This document shows positions 36,401 to 45,500 of a stretch of DNA of 64,000 bases, piece by piece. How positions within the stretch are numbered: the stretch's first letter is position 1; each line of letters begins with the position of its first letter. The stretch is from assembly GCA_965368785.1 (NCBI GenBank), contig CBDUOG010000004.1:6034-70033 (forward strand), given 5' to 3'. Under the pieces are notes generated by a model. It was not told the origin of the DNA. It searched no databases and saw only the letters and a list, made by a program, of their open reading frames with translations. Source of the DNA: Silanimonas sp965368785. GTDB taxonomy: Bacteria > Pseudomonadota > Gammaproteobacteria > Xanthomonadales > Xanthomonadaceae. A program made the position numbers and the translations under genes.

Positions 36401-38377
36401 TTATAAGCGCGATTCGTTAACCGTAATTTTGTATGTACTGCGAAGCGCATCAATAAATGCCTGTGCCTCCAACTGACCTCGCAATTGCGCCAATTGTGTC
36501 TTCAACAACCCTTTGACGGTCTCGTCGGTATCAGCCGCATCGCCGTCCTGCACGGCACTCACACTCACCAGAGCGAAGCGATTGTTGCCCATATCGGCCA
36601 AAGCAATGGCCGGGTCACCCTCAACTGCTGCCGGACGTGGAAGGCTGAATGCTTGGGCAACTACCGCCGGATGCGGAACCGCTGATCCACGTGCTGCGGC
36701 GCTAACCGACGCCACTGAACCGCTGATTTCCGTGGCCAGATCAGTCATCGACGTACCGGACTGGGCGCGTTCCAATAAAGCCATTGCGCGGGCCTTGGCT
36801 TCCTCGCTACGCAGCTTCGATTCTAAATCATAGGCAACCTGGTCCCGAACTTCATCGAACGGGCGCAGAACCGACGGCTTGTGCTCGCGAACCTGCAAAA
36901 TCACCATGTGGTTTACACCGAGCTCGATGTTCTGACTCACCTTACGTTCCTGCAACTGCTCTGCGGCAAAGGCCACTTTACGAACTTCATCTAACGCAGC
37001 GATACCCTCACCGCTTTCGCGAGTGAACATACCGGAGGAGTACACCTCAATGTTCAATTCACTAGCTGCGTTACGCAGCGATGTCGGATCAAGCAGAATT
37101 TTATCAATCAATGCGCCGCCAAGTTCGCTATAGGTGCGCTCACGCTCACTCTCCAGATACTCAGTAGCGAGTTGATCGCGCACTTCCTCAAATGGCTGGC
37201 TTTGTGCTTCTAAGACCTCACGCACGAATACCACGTGAAGGCCCTGCTGCGTGCGGATCGGATCGGAAACCTCCGACTCGGCCAAACTAGCTACCGGCGC
37301 GTCAAACTCTGACGGAAAAATGCCCGGCTGATAAACGCCAATATCGCCACCGAGTTCGCGCGAGAGCGAATCATCCGAGAACTCCCTGGCCAATGCCGCG
37401 AAATCCTCACCTGCACGCGCGCGCTGGACCACTGTTTCGGCACGGGCTTGAGCTGCTGCGACGATCGCGGCATCTTTAAAATCAGATACTTCGATCAAAA
37501 TTTGCGATAAGGTTTTTTCTGCCGGCCGACCAAAACGCAATGGGTTCTGCTCATAGCGTTCAAGTAAATCTTCTTCTGCCACCACGCCCGTTGTGGGCAT
37601 TGCGGCAACATCCAACTCGACGTAATCAATCGCAACCGTTTCAACCGTGCTATACAGCTGCGGATTATTCTCATAATGCGCCTGAATCTGCTCTTCGCTG
37701 ATCTCCGGCGCGCTAAATGGCGGCTCAATAATCAGCGCGGAGATATCACGGGTCTGCCGTTGCAGACGCAAAAACTCATCCAGTTCGGCATCGGTGACAA
37801 TTGCACTGCGTCCCATGGTTCCAACCAGGCTGGAGGAAACAACTGCTCCGGCGATTTCAGCGTCGAAACTATCCCCGGTATAGCCGCGCACTTGCAGCCA
37901 CGCCTGATAAGCCTCTTTGCCAACGAATTTTCCGTTCTCGGTCAGTCCGTCAATTTCTAGAATTCTGTTTCTGATTTGCGACTTGGATGCCCGAATGCCT
38001 GCATCTTTGGCAGCCAGATTGACCAAACGTTCGTCGATCATACGCTCCAGAATCTCGCGCTTCATCGAAAGCGCCAAAAATGCTTCCGCATCGAAAGAGT
38101 CGCCTTGCGCCTGTTGCGTTTCGGAACGCACCCGATTTAAACGATCAGTGAACTCAATGGTCGAAATCGAATCGACCTCCCAGACAAGCTTCCTGACCAA
38201 CCACCAATCCGGCGCTGATGTCCACCACGCCGGAGCGCGCTCAATCTTCGCCGCCGAACTATCCATATCCGAGCGAGTCAAACTGTCCAGCCCAAAAAAA
38301 GCCATCGCAAACATGATCGGCACAAGAATCAAAACGGCAATCCAGCCAGAAGTGTTATCTCTAATTTTTTGCAGCAT
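36401..38377 (-). CDS. ppiD: Periplasmic folding chaperone / peptidyl-prolyl isomerase PpiD
   Basis: 658 residues anchored by one N-terminal helix (about 12-30), with a SurA-like chaperone region and a parvulin domain around residues 250-370 (KTLSQILIEV-like, SDDSLSRELGGDIG, GLHVVFVREV). Helps outer-membrane proteins fold as they leave the translocon. MLQKIRDNTSGW is the usual start. It lies downstream of tRNA-Asp, in the lon-hupB-ppiD order. Confidence 0.93.
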   Translation of the reverse strand: MLQKIRDNTSGWIAVLILVPIMFAMAFFGLDSLTRSDMDSSAAKIERAPAWWTSAPDWWLVRKLVWEVDSISTIEFTDRLNRVRSETQQAQGDSFDAEAFLALSMKREILERMIDERLVNLAAKDAGIRASKSQIRNRILEIDGLTENGKFVGKEAYQAWLQVRGYTGDSFDAEIAGAVVSSSLVGTMGRSAIVTDAELDEFLRLQRQTRDISALIIEPPFSAPEISEEQIQAHYENNPQLYSTVETVAIDYVELDVAAMPTTGVVAEEDLLERYEQNPLRFGRPAEKTLSQILIEVSDFKDAAIVAAAQARAETVVQRARAGEDFAALAREFSDDSLSRELGGDIGVYQPGIFPSEFDAPVASLAESEVSDPIRTQQGLHVVFVREVLEAQSQPFEEVRDQLATEYLESERERTYSELGGALIDKILLDPTSLRNAASELNIEVYSSGMFTRESGEGIAALDEVRKVAFAAEQLQERKVSQNIELGVNHMVILQVREHKPSVLRPFDEVRDQVAYDLESKLRSEEAKARAMALLERAQSGTSMTDLATEISGSVASVSAAARGSAVPHPAVVAQAFSLPRPAAVEGDPAIALADMGNNRFALVSVSAVQDGDAADTDETVKGLLKTQLAQLRGQLEAQAFIDALRSTYKITVNESRL

Positions 38378-38473
38378 TATTTATTCGCTCTTAATTTGGA
38401 TTAGTCCGAAAAGTTCGGCCCCAATAGTCAGCTATTCTCGCGGTTTCCGGACTACAAAAACAGCCCGTACGAC

Positions 38474-38506
38474 AAAAACAATAAGGGCGCCTCGCGGCGC
38501 CCTTAT
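38474..38506 (-). terminator. Terminator of the hupB-tRNA-Val-tRNA-Asp unit
   Basis: Minus strand: ATAAGGGCGCC, loop GCGA, GGCGCCCTTAT, then TGTTTTTG, just after tRNA-Asp. Confidence 0.9.
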
Positions 38507-38517
38507 CATTAAAAAAA

Positions 38518-38594
38518 TGGCGGAGTGGACGGGACTCGAACCCGCGACCCCCGGCGTGACAGGCCGGTATTCTAACCGACTGAACTACCACTCC
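38518..38594 (-). tRNA. tRNA-Asp(GTC)
   Basis: 77 nt with CCA. Acceptor GGAGTGG / CCACTCC, anticodon stem CCGGC / GCCGG around loop CTGTCAC giving GTC, T arm CGGGTTCGAGTCCCG. Confidence 0.96.
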
Positions 38595-38603
38595 GCTTTT
38601 TTC

Positions 38604-38678
38604 TGGTGGGTGCTGAGGGTTTCGAACCCCCGACCCTCGCCTTGTAAGGGCGACGCTCTACCGCTGAGCTAAGCACCC
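38604..38678 (-). tRNA. tRNA-Val(TAC)
   Basis: 75 nt with CCA. Acceptor GGGTGCT / AGCACCC, anticodon loop CTTACAA gives TAC, T arm GGGGGTTCGAAACCCTC. It starts only 16 bp after the hupB stop, with no terminator between. Confidence 0.96.
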
Positions 38679-38694
38679 TTGGCAAGCAAGACGA

Positions 38695-38967
38695 CTAGTT
38701 TAATGCATCCTTAAGGGCTTTGCCAGCCTTGAATGCAGGATTTTTTGAAGCTTTGATCTTGATGGTTGCGCCGGTTTGCGGGTTGCGACCCTGACGTGCA
38801 GCGCGCTTGCGAACAGAGAAGGTTCCGAAGCCAACGAGGGTTACGGTATCGCCTTTTTTCAGTGCCTTACGGACGGTGTCAATAAAACCGTCAACGGCGC
38901 GACCTGCATCTGCTTTCGACAGTTCGGCTGCGTCAGCAATTGCGGCAATAAAATCAGATTTATTCAT
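38695..38967 (-). CDS. hupB: DNA-binding protein HU-beta
   Basis: 90-residue nucleoid protein. MNKSDFIAAIADAAELSK and GFGTFSVRKRAARQGRNPQT are diagnostic; the arm with RNPQTG that intercalates in DNA is intact. GGGAG precedes the ATG at 38967; open frame upstream is leader. It has a strong promoter about 110 bp upstream and a palindrome in its leader. Confidence 0.97.
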   Translation of the reverse strand: MNKSDFIAAIADAAELSKADAGRAVDGFIDTVRKALKKGDTVTLVGFGTFSVRKRAARQGRNPQTGATIKIKASKNPAFKAGKALKDALN

Positions 38968-39013
38968 TCTGGACTCCCTAAGCGGTGAATACCGCGGTTT
39001 GATTTTCCGGTTT

Positions 39014-39033
39014 CCACTTTCCGCGGAAAGTGG
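39014..39033. repeat. 20-bp perfect palindrome in the hupB leader
   Basis: CCACTTTCCG followed by its exact reverse complement, flanked by short CCGG repeats. It lies between the hupB promoter and start codon, so it is part of the mRNA leader. Confidence 0.7.
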
Positions 39034-39082
39034 GTCCGGTTCCATTTCGCCGGGATGTAATTTTTCATCACGGTTGCGCTGA

Positions 39083-39111
39083 TTTATACCAGCGCAGCTC
39101 CAAGCGTGCAA
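39083..39111 (-). promoter_or_regulatory. Sigma-70 promoter of hupB
   Basis: -35 TTGCAC (39106-39111), 17-bp spacer, -10 TATAAA (39083-39088). Predicted leader about 110 nt. Confidence 0.75.
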
Positions 39112-39162
39112 TAAAAAATACCAGCTTTTATGCGGGTTTCAGCGATTTTTGATTATTTTTGC

Positions 39163-41619
39163 TTAATGCGCCCGACCGCTTTCTCCGGATTCTCTCTCGT
39201 CAACCCCTGCTTTTTTCTTCTCGGGTCCGGCCGACTCTTTTGTTTTTGGCTTGAGCGGATGTTCAAGTGCTACATCAAGAACCTCGTCAATCCATTTAAC
39301 GGGAATGATTTTAAGTTTCTCAGTTACGTTCTTGGGAATTTCCGTTAAGTCTTTTTCGTTCTCGATAGGAATGAGCACCGTGGTGATGCCCCCGCGCAAA
39401 GCCGCAAGCAGCTTTTCCTTGAGCCCACCAATTGGCAGCACTCGACCGCGCAAGGTAATTTCGCCGGTCATCGCCACATCCGCGCGCACGGGAACTCCGG
39501 TCAATGCCGAGACCAGCGCAGTCACCATTGCGGTACCGGCACTCGGGCCGTCTTTGGGCGTGGCCCCTTCCGGCACGTGTACATGGCTGTCGAGCTTTTG
39601 GTGGAAATCGGTATCAATGCCCAATCGCTCGCTACGCGAGCGCACCACCGTATAGGCGGCCTTGACCGACTCCTGCATCACTTCACCCAATTGACCGGTG
39701 AGCTGCAGATTGCCTTTGCCCGGCGAAAAACTTGCTTCGATTTGCAATAAGTCGCCACCGACCTCAGTCCAAGCCAGACCGGTTACCAGGCCCACCTCGT
39801 TCTTCTGTTCGGCGCGACCGAAATCAAAGCGTTGCACACCGAGGTACTTGCTCAGATCTGCCGCATCAATTTTGACCTGCTTGACCGCTTTGGCAGATTT
39901 CTTTTTCGCCTTCGATTTAACCGGCCCGGCGAGTGCAATCTCCTTGACCACTTTGCGGCACAACTTGGCAATTTCCCGCTCCAGATTACGCACGCCAGAC
40001 TCACGCGTGTAGTAACGGATAATGTCGCGGATTGCGTCGCTGGAGATCGTCAATTCCTTCGCACTCAGCCCGTTTGCCTTGAGCTGCTTGGGCGTCAGAT
40101 AACGCTCCACAATATTGAGCTTTTCCTCTTCGGTATAACCCGGAATTCGAATCACTTCCATTCGGTCCAGTAACGGTGATGGAATATTCAAGGAGTTTGC
40201 CGTGGCGACAAACATAACCTCGGACAGGTCCAGATCAACCTCAAGATAATGATCGTTAAACGTGTGGTTCTGCTCCGGATCCAGCACTTCGAGCAATGCC
40301 GATGACGGATCGCCACGGAAATCCATGCTCATTTTGTCGATTTCATCAAGCAAGAACAGCGGGTTCTTCGTGCCTACCTTACTGAGGTTCTGTACGATCC
40401 GGCCCGGCATCGAGCCGATATAGGTGCGACGGTGCCCGCGAATTTCAGCCTCGTCACGCACGCCGCCCAGCGACATCCGCACAAACTTCCGATTGGTCGC
40501 CTTGGCAATACTCTGGCCGAGCGATGTTTTACCCACACCCGGAGGCCCGACCAGGCACAGGATCGGCCCCTTCATCTCGCGCACGCGCGTTTGTACCGCG
40601 AGGTATTCGAGAATACGTTCCTTAACTTTTTCCAGGCCATAATGATCTGCATCCAAAACTTCTTCGGCTTTGGGTAGGTCACGACGAACTCTTGAGCGCT
40701 TCTTCCAGGGCACGCCGACCAACCAATCCAAATAGTTGCGAACAACGGTTGCTTCCGCCGACATCGCCGACATTTGTTTGAGTTTATTCAGCTCATTCTT
40801 AGCCTTCGCCTCAACCTCTTTAGGCATCCCGGCATCGGCAATTTTTTTGGTCAAATCTTCCAGCTCATTCGGCGCGTCATCTAAATCACCCAGCTCTTTC
40901 TGAATGGCCTTCATCTGCTCATTCAAATAGTACTCACGCTGACTGCGCTCCATCTGCGACTTCACCCGGCCACGGATGCGCTTCTCTACTTGCTGGACGT
41001 CTATTTCACCCTCGACGATACCCATCAACATTTCCAGGCGGTCGCCAATGTCCAGAGTTTCGAGCAAGGTTTGTTTGTCGCTCAGGCGCGCACCGATATG
41101 CGCGGCAATGGTGTCGGCAAAACGACTGGGGTCATCAATCGCTGACAACGTAGTCAGCAGCTCAGGTGGCAATTTGCGGTTGGCTTTAAGGTACTGCTCA
41201 AACAATGACAAAAGCGATCGTTGTGCGACTTCAAGCTCACGCTCTTCACGCGCAGTTTCCGACTGCAGGGTATCGACGCTAGCCAATAGCGCACCATCGG
41301 CGGCCAACTTGATTTTGGTGACCTTGACCCGCTGCAAGCCTTCGACCAGCACTTTGACCGTGCCATCGGGTAATTTCAGCAACTGCAGAATTTGCGCAAC
41401 GGTGCCGACCTTGTACAGGTCCTCACCGCTGGGATCATCGATATCGGGACTGGTTTGCGCCACCAATAAAATCTGTTTGTCGCCTTCCATCACCTGATTC
41501 AGCGCCTTCATGGAGCGCTCACGGCCGACAAACAGTGGGATGACCATATGCGGGTACACCACAACATCCCTCAAAGGCAGGACCGGCAAGTCGGTGACGC
41601 GGACGGGTTCGCTCAACAT
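39163..41619 (-). CDS. lon: ATP-dependent protease Lon
   Basis: 818-residue quality-control protease. N-terminal LON substrate domain (LPVLPLRDVVVYPHMV), coiled region, AAA+ domain (GPPGVGKTSLGQ; FLLDEIDKM), and C-terminal Ser-Lys protease with the nucleophile in KDGPSAGTAM and lysine in LPIGGLKEKLLAA. A lysine-rich insert (KSKAKKKSAKAVK) precedes the protease domain. A heat-shock-type promoter lies upstream and clpX has its own terminator. Confidence 0.98.
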   Translation of the reverse strand: MLSEPVRVTDLPVLPLRDVVVYPHMVIPLFVGRERSMKALNQVMEGDKQILLVAQTSPDIDDPSGEDLYKVGTVAQILQLLKLPDGTVKVLVEGLQRVKVTKIKLAADGALLASVDTLQSETAREERELEVAQRSLLSLFEQYLKANRKLPPELLTTLSAIDDPSRFADTIAAHIGARLSDKQTLLETLDIGDRLEMLMGIVEGEIDVQQVEKRIRGRVKSQMERSQREYYLNEQMKAIQKELGDLDDAPNELEDLTKKIADAGMPKEVEAKAKNELNKLKQMSAMSAEATVVRNYLDWLVGVPWKKRSRVRRDLPKAEEVLDADHYGLEKVKERILEYLAVQTRVREMKGPILCLVGPPGVGKTSLGQSIAKATNRKFVRMSLGGVRDEAEIRGHRRTYIGSMPGRIVQNLSKVGTKNPLFLLDEIDKMSMDFRGDPSSALLEVLDPEQNHTFNDHYLEVDLDLSEVMFVATANSLNIPSPLLDRMEVIRIPGYTEEEKLNIVERYLTPKQLKANGLSAKELTISSDAIRDIIRYYTRESGVRNLEREIAKLCRKVVKEIALAGPVKSKAKKKSAKAVKQVKIDAADLSKYLGVQRFDFGRAEQKNEVGLVTGLAWTEVGGDLLQIEASFSPGKGNLQLTGQLGEVMQESVKAAYTVVRSRSERLGIDTDFHQKLDSHVHVPEGATPKDGPSAGTAMVTALVSALTGVPVRADVAMTGEITLRGRVLPIGGLKEKLLAALRGGITTVLIPIENEKDLTEIPKNVTEKLKIIPVKWIDEVLDVALEHPLKPKTKESAGPEKKKAGVDERESGESGRAH

Positions 41620-41655
41620 TCAGCACTCCAAGTATTTCGTATTTCCTATGCCTCT

Positions 41656-41686
41656 ATTTATGGGGGCATATTGGGCCCGGCACAAG
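41656..41686 (-). promoter_or_regulatory. Heat-shock (sigma-32) promoter candidate for lon
   Basis: Minus strand: CTTG (41683-41686) and CCCCATAAAT (41656-41665), about 17 bp apart, close to the sigma-32 consensus CTTGAAA / CCCCATNTA in the -10 and the CTTG of the -35. It lies about 37 bp before the lon ATG. Confidence 0.6.
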
Positions 41687-41694
41687 CCGAAACC

Positions 41695-41723
41695 GAAAAA
41701 AAAGCCCCAGCAAACGCTGAGGC
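41695..41723 (-). terminator. Terminator after clpX
   Basis: Minus strand: GCCTCAGC, loop GTTT, GCTGGGGC (one wobble pair) followed by eight T. Confidence 0.85.
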
Positions 41724-41748
41724 CTTTAAAATCATTGACTTAGAACAA

Positions 41749-43032
41749 CTATTCGGCAGCAGCAGCGCGATTTCCGCCCGTGCCTCGATAAATCAAATAG
41801 GGTTCGGTCTGCTGATTGATAACTGCCTCATCAACAACCACCTTCTGCACATTTTCCAGCGAAGGCAGTTCAAACATGACATCCAATAAGACCGCTTCAA
41901 TAATAGTCCGCAGACCACGCGCGCCGGTTTTGCGTTTGAGTGCTTTTTTCGCAATCGCGATGAGCGCATCGGGGCGCACTTCCAATTCCACGCCTTCCAT
42001 TTCAAACAGACGGCGGAATTGTTTGACGATTGCGTTTTTCGGCTCCATCAAAATGCGAACCAGGGCCGATTCGTCAAGCTCTTCGAGCGTCGCAACAACC
42101 GGTAAACGGCCGACGAATTCTGGTATCAGACCGAACTTGACCAGATCCTCAGGCTCCACATCGGCCAACAGCTTGCCGATTTCGGCCTTGCGCTCAGAAC
42201 TTTTCACTTTGGCACTGAAACCAATACCACCGGCATCGGTACTGCGTTGTTGGATCAACTTATCCAGACCGGCAAATGCGCCGCCGACGATAAACAGGAC
42301 GTTCTTCGTATCCACCTGCAAAAACTCTTGCTGCGGATGTTTACGACCGCCCTGCGGCGGCACCGAAGCAACGGTGCCTTCGATCAGTTTCAGCAGCGCC
42401 TGTTGCACGCCTTCGCCGGATACATCGCGAGTGATCGACGGGTTTTCTGATTTGCGTGAAATCTTGTCGATTTCATCAATATAAACAATGCCCTGCTGCG
42501 CTTTTTCAACATCGTAATCGCATTTTTGCAGCAGCTTTTGAATGATGTTTTCCACGTCTTCACCGACGTAACCCGCTTCGGTCAGTGTCGTTGCGTCGGC
42601 AATCGTAAACGGCACATTGAGCAAACGTGCCAGCGTTTCAGCCAGCAATGTTTTACCCGAGCCGGTCGGACCGATCAGCAGAATGTTTGACTTAGAAAGT
42701 TCGACGTCATCATTTTTGGTCCGGCTTTCCATGCGCTTGTAGTGGTTATAAACCGCCACTGACAACGTACGCTTGGCACGGGACTGACCGATGACATATT
42801 GGTCGAGCACTTCCAATATTTCCTTAGGCTTGGGCAGGTGGCTGCGCGCGGCCTGGGATTTTTCTTCCAGCTCTTCGCGGATGATGTCATTACACAGCTC
42901 GACGCACTCGTCGCAGATAAACACACTGGGACCCGCAATGAGCTTGCGCACTTCATGCTGGCTCTTTCCACAAAACGAGCAATACAAAATCTTACTGCTG
43001 TCTGAGGAGCGGCTTGGCCGATCTTCGGTCAT
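41749..43032 (-). CDS. clpX: ClpX ATPase subunit of Clp protease
   Basis: AAA+ unfoldase that feeds ClpP. 427 residues from MTEDRPSRSSDSSKILYCSF; open frame beyond is leader. Zinc domain CSFCGKSQ...CDECVELC, Walker A GPTGSGKTLLAETLA, Walker B YIDEIDKI, IGF-like loop (IGFSAKVK), sensor 2 GARGLRTIIE. It follows clpP by about 108 bp with a promoter candidate of its own. Confidence 0.98.
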   Translation of the reverse strand: MTEDRPSRSSDSSKILYCSFCGKSQHEVRKLIAGPSVFICDECVELCNDIIREELEEKSQAARSHLPKPKEILEVLDQYVIGQSRAKRTLSVAVYNHYKRMESRTKNDDVELSKSNILLIGPTGSGKTLLAETLARLLNVPFTIADATTLTEAGYVGEDVENIIQKLLQKCDYDVEKAQQGIVYIDEIDKISRKSENPSITRDVSGEGVQQALLKLIEGTVASVPPQGGRKHPQQEFLQVDTKNVLFIVGGAFAGLDKLIQQRSTDAGGIGFSAKVKSSERKAEIGKLLADVEPEDLVKFGLIPEFVGRLPVVATLEELDESALVRILMEPKNAIVKQFRRLFEMEGVELEVRPDALIAIAKKALKRKTGARGLRTIIEAVLLDVMFELPSLENVQKVVVDEAVINQQTEPYLIYRGTGGNRAAAAE

Positions 43033-43067
43033 CGAAAAACCCTTCGAAATTACAGTGTTACGTGGCG

Positions 43068-43095
43068 AGAATAGCACAGACGGGGTGACCGCCAA
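43068..43095 (-). promoter_or_regulatory. Promoter candidate for clpX
   Basis: -35 TTGGCG (43090-43095), 16-bp spacer, -10 TATTCT (43068-43073). A small hairpin AGCCCCTTAGGGGCT (43095-43109) sits just upstream. Confidence 0.45.
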
Positions 43096-43140
43096 GCCCC
43101 TAAGGGGCTATGGCCATTATCGGCTCTGTCCGGCAAAACC

Positions 43141-43764
43141 TTATCCGGCCTGAATGCTTTCCTCAGGACGGCGCTCCAGGACGTCATCAACCAGACCGTA
43201 GGCCTGTGATTCTTCAGCGCTTTTGAAGTTATCGCGCTCGGTATCGTGGGCAATCGTCTTGATCGGCTGACCCGTGTGCTTAGACAAAATGCCGTTCAGG
43301 CGATCCCGCAAGGACAGGATTTCACGAGCATGAATGTCGATATCGGTGGCCTGGCCCTGGAACCCACCCAGGGGTTGATGGATCATGACCCGCGAGTTCG
43401 GCAACGCGTAGCGCTTGCCGGCCGCACCGGAGGCTAACAACAAGGCGCCCATGCTGGCGGCCTGACCGACACAAATGGTGCTGACATCCGGGCGGATGAA
43501 CTGCATCGTGTCGTAGATCGCCATGCCGGCGGTGACAATCCCGCCCGGCGAATTGATGTACAGACTGATGTCCTTTTCCGGGTTCTCAGCTTCCAGAAAC
43601 AGCAACTGAGCGACGATCACATTAGCCATGTAATCGTCGATGGGGCCCACCAGAAAAATGACTCGCTCTTTGAGCAGGCGTGAATAGATATCGTACGCGC
43701 GCTCACCACGACTGGTCTGCTCGACCACCATGGGTACCAGATTGAGATTCTTGGTCGGATCCAT
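43141..43764 (-). CDS. clpP: ClpP protease subunit
   Basis: Serine protease of the ClpXP/ClpAP complex, 207 residues. Ser104 in GQAASMGALLL, His129 in VMIHQPLGG and Asp in HDTERDNF form the triad. LLKERVIFLVGPID and NSPGGIV are typical. It follows tig by 22 bp. Confidence 0.98.
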   Translation of the reverse strand: MDPTKNLNLVPMVVEQTSRGERAYDIYSRLLKERVIFLVGPIDDYMANVIVAQLLFLEAENPEKDISLYINSPGGIVTAGMAIYDTMQFIRPDVSTICVGQAASMGALLLASGAAGKRYALPNSRVMIHQPLGGFQGQATDIDIHAREILSLRDRLNGILSKHTGQPIKTIAHDTERDNFKSAEESQAYGLVDDVLERRPEESIQAG

Positions 43765-43786
43765 TACTGCTCCTTAATTGATGTGC

Positions 43787-45085
43787 TTAAGCGCTTGGCT
43801 TGATTGCGTCGCTGAAGCTTACCTCTTTAACCGTTGCTTTGGCACGTTCTGCGACCCAATCGATTACCTGCTCTTCCATCACGCGGTGCTGAAGGTTCGA
43901 CATCAGCTGCTGGTCATTTCGATACAGTTCAATCACTTGGTTCGGATCTTCGTAGGTGGAAGCAATCAGGTTCAATGTTTCGACAACGCGTTTCTGCTCA
44001 AGTTTCAAATTATTCTGACGGGCAATTTCGCCAACCAGCAAACCGGCTGCAACGCGCTGCTTGGCCTGGGACATAAATTCCTTAGGATCGTAACTGGCAT
44101 TTTGCATTCCGCGCTGCTGCGCTTGACGCTTGGCGCTCTCAACCAAGGAATTCGCTTCAGCCTCAATTAGTTTCGGTGGCAACTCGACATCGGCAAATTT
44201 CGCGACCAACTTAGCGGCAACTTCTGCACGCAGTTTGCCCATCAACGAGCCTTTCAATTCGCGTGCCAAATTACTGCGCACTTCTTCACGGAACTTCTCT
44301 AATTTACCGCCTTTGATACCGAAGCTTTTGATGAATGCTTCATCGACTTCAGGCACTTTAGGTGCGGAAACCTTAATTGCTTTGACCGTAACCTTGGCGT
44401 CTTTACCAGCCAGGTCTTCTACGCGCCAGTCGGCCGGGAACTTAACGTCAAAGGTTTTCTCTTCGCCAGTTTTAATGCCTTTAAGTGCGGTTTCAATTTC
44501 CGCGAGCATCACATTGGAACCCAGCACGGTTGCGCCACGCTCCACGCCTTCTGCCGGAAAACGCTTATCAGCGGCCTGTGCAACCGTTTCCAGGTTAACC
44601 AGATCGCCGGCTTCAGCACCGCGCTCAACGGCTTCCCATGTACGGCGCTGCATTTGCAGCGTTTCGATCATCTGATCGATATCTGAATCATTGATTTCTG
44701 CTTTCAGGCGATTAATTTCAATTTCAGACACATTGATCTCACCAAACTCGGGAACAATTTCGAAGGTTGCCGAATACTTAACTTCTGAACCATCCTGGGT
44801 CTCGGCTTTAAATTCTGGCGAGCCGGCGATCTGCAGTTTTTGCTCGCGCACGGCTTGCGCAAAACTTTCGCGCACTAAATCACCATAGGCTTCACCGCGA
44901 ACTTGGTCACCATACTTCTGCTCAATTACCTTGGTTGGTACTTTACCCGGGCGAAAACCCTTGATCCGCACCGTTTTGGCCATCTCGCGCAGACGCTGAC
45001 CAACTGCATTATCGAGGCGATCGGACGGCAGAGACACCGTAACGCGACGCTCAAGACTGCTGGTGTTTTCGACAGAAACTTGCAT
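43787..45085 (-). CDS. tig: Trigger factor
   Basis: Ribosome-bound chaperone with prolyl isomerase activity. 432 residues from MQVSVENTSSLERRV. Ribosome-binding signature GFRPGKVP; central FKBP-like domain with an EEKTFDVKFP segment; helical C-terminal substrate cradle. GGGAG precedes the ATG. A GNRA-capped hairpin lies in the leader (45099-45114). Confidence 0.97.
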   Translation of the reverse strand: MQVSVENTSSLERRVTVSLPSDRLDNAVGQRLREMAKTVRIKGFRPGKVPTKVIEQKYGDQVRGEAYGDLVRESFAQAVREQKLQIAGSPEFKAETQDGSEVKYSATFEIVPEFGEINVSEIEINRLKAEINDSDIDQMIETLQMQRRTWEAVERGAEAGDLVNLETVAQAADKRFPAEGVERGATVLGSNVMLAEIETALKGIKTGEEKTFDVKFPADWRVEDLAGKDAKVTVKAIKVSAPKVPEVDEAFIKSFGIKGGKLEKFREEVRSNLARELKGSLMGKLRAEVAAKLVAKFADVELPPKLIEAEANSLVESAKRQAQQRGMQNASYDPKEFMSQAKQRVAAGLLVGEIARQNNLKLEQKRVVETLNLIASTYEDPNQVIELYRNDQQLMSNLQHRVMEEQVIDWVAERAKATVKEVSFSDAIKPSA

Positions 45086-45098
45086 AACAACTCCCGGT

Positions 45099-45114
45099 GC
45101 CACATTGCTGTGGC
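45099..45114 (-). promoter_or_regulatory. GNRA-tetraloop hairpin in the tig leader
   Basis: GCCACA-GCAA-TGTGGC on the minus strand, four bases before the ribosome-binding site of tig. Could tune translation or stability. Confidence 0.45.
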
Positions 45115-45123
45115 TTGCACATA

Positions 45124-45154
45124 AAAATTAGCGCAGAAAGCTGATGCTTCCTGC
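45124..45154 (-). terminator. Weak terminator or attenuator between tRNA-Leu and tig
   Basis: GCAGGAAGC, loop ATCA, GCTTTCTGC, then GCTAATTTTTAT on the minus strand. The T-run is offset by about six bases, so partial termination is likely. Confidence 0.5.
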
Positions 45155-45168
45155 CCCGATACATAATT

Positions 45169-45254
45169 TGGTGCGAAAGGAGAGACTCGAACTCTCACGG
45201 GGGTTGCCCGCTGGAACCTAAATCCAGTGCGTCTACCAATTCCGCCACTTTCGC
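45169..45254 (-). tRNA. tRNA-Leu(TAG)
   Basis: 86 nt with CCA. Acceptor GCGAAAG / CTTTCGC, anticodon stem CTGGA / TCCAG with loop TTTAGGT, long variable arm, T arm AGAGTTCGAGTCTCT. Confidence 0.95.
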
Positions 45255-45278
45255 TTACGTTTTACGCCAGACTCGCAA

Positions 45279-45354
45279 TGGTGGGCCGTCAAGGATTCGA
45301 ACCTTGGACCTACGGATTAAGAGTCCGCTGCTCTACCAACTGAGCTAACGGCCC
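45279..45354 (-). tRNA. tRNA-Lys(CTT)
   Basis: 76 nt with CCA. Acceptor GGGCCGT / ACGGCCC, anticodon loop CTCTTAA gives CTT, T arm CAAGGTTCGAATCCTTG. Confidence 0.95.
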
Positions 45355-45408
45355 ATTGCTACGTCTGCTCGCGCAGCACGAACCTGCCATTATGCCTTAT
45401 GTAGGGAA

Positions 45409-45486
<78 letters not shown>

Positions 45487-45500
45487 ATAGATGCTGATAC

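Noticed and set aside
38968..39111. 48-codon extension of hupB
   Set aside because: It crosses the hupB promoter and leader palindrome; HU proteins begin at MNKSDF.
43033..43095. 21-codon extension of clpX
   Set aside because: ClpX starts with the MTEDR-type segment before the zinc domain, and the extension crosses the promoter candidate.
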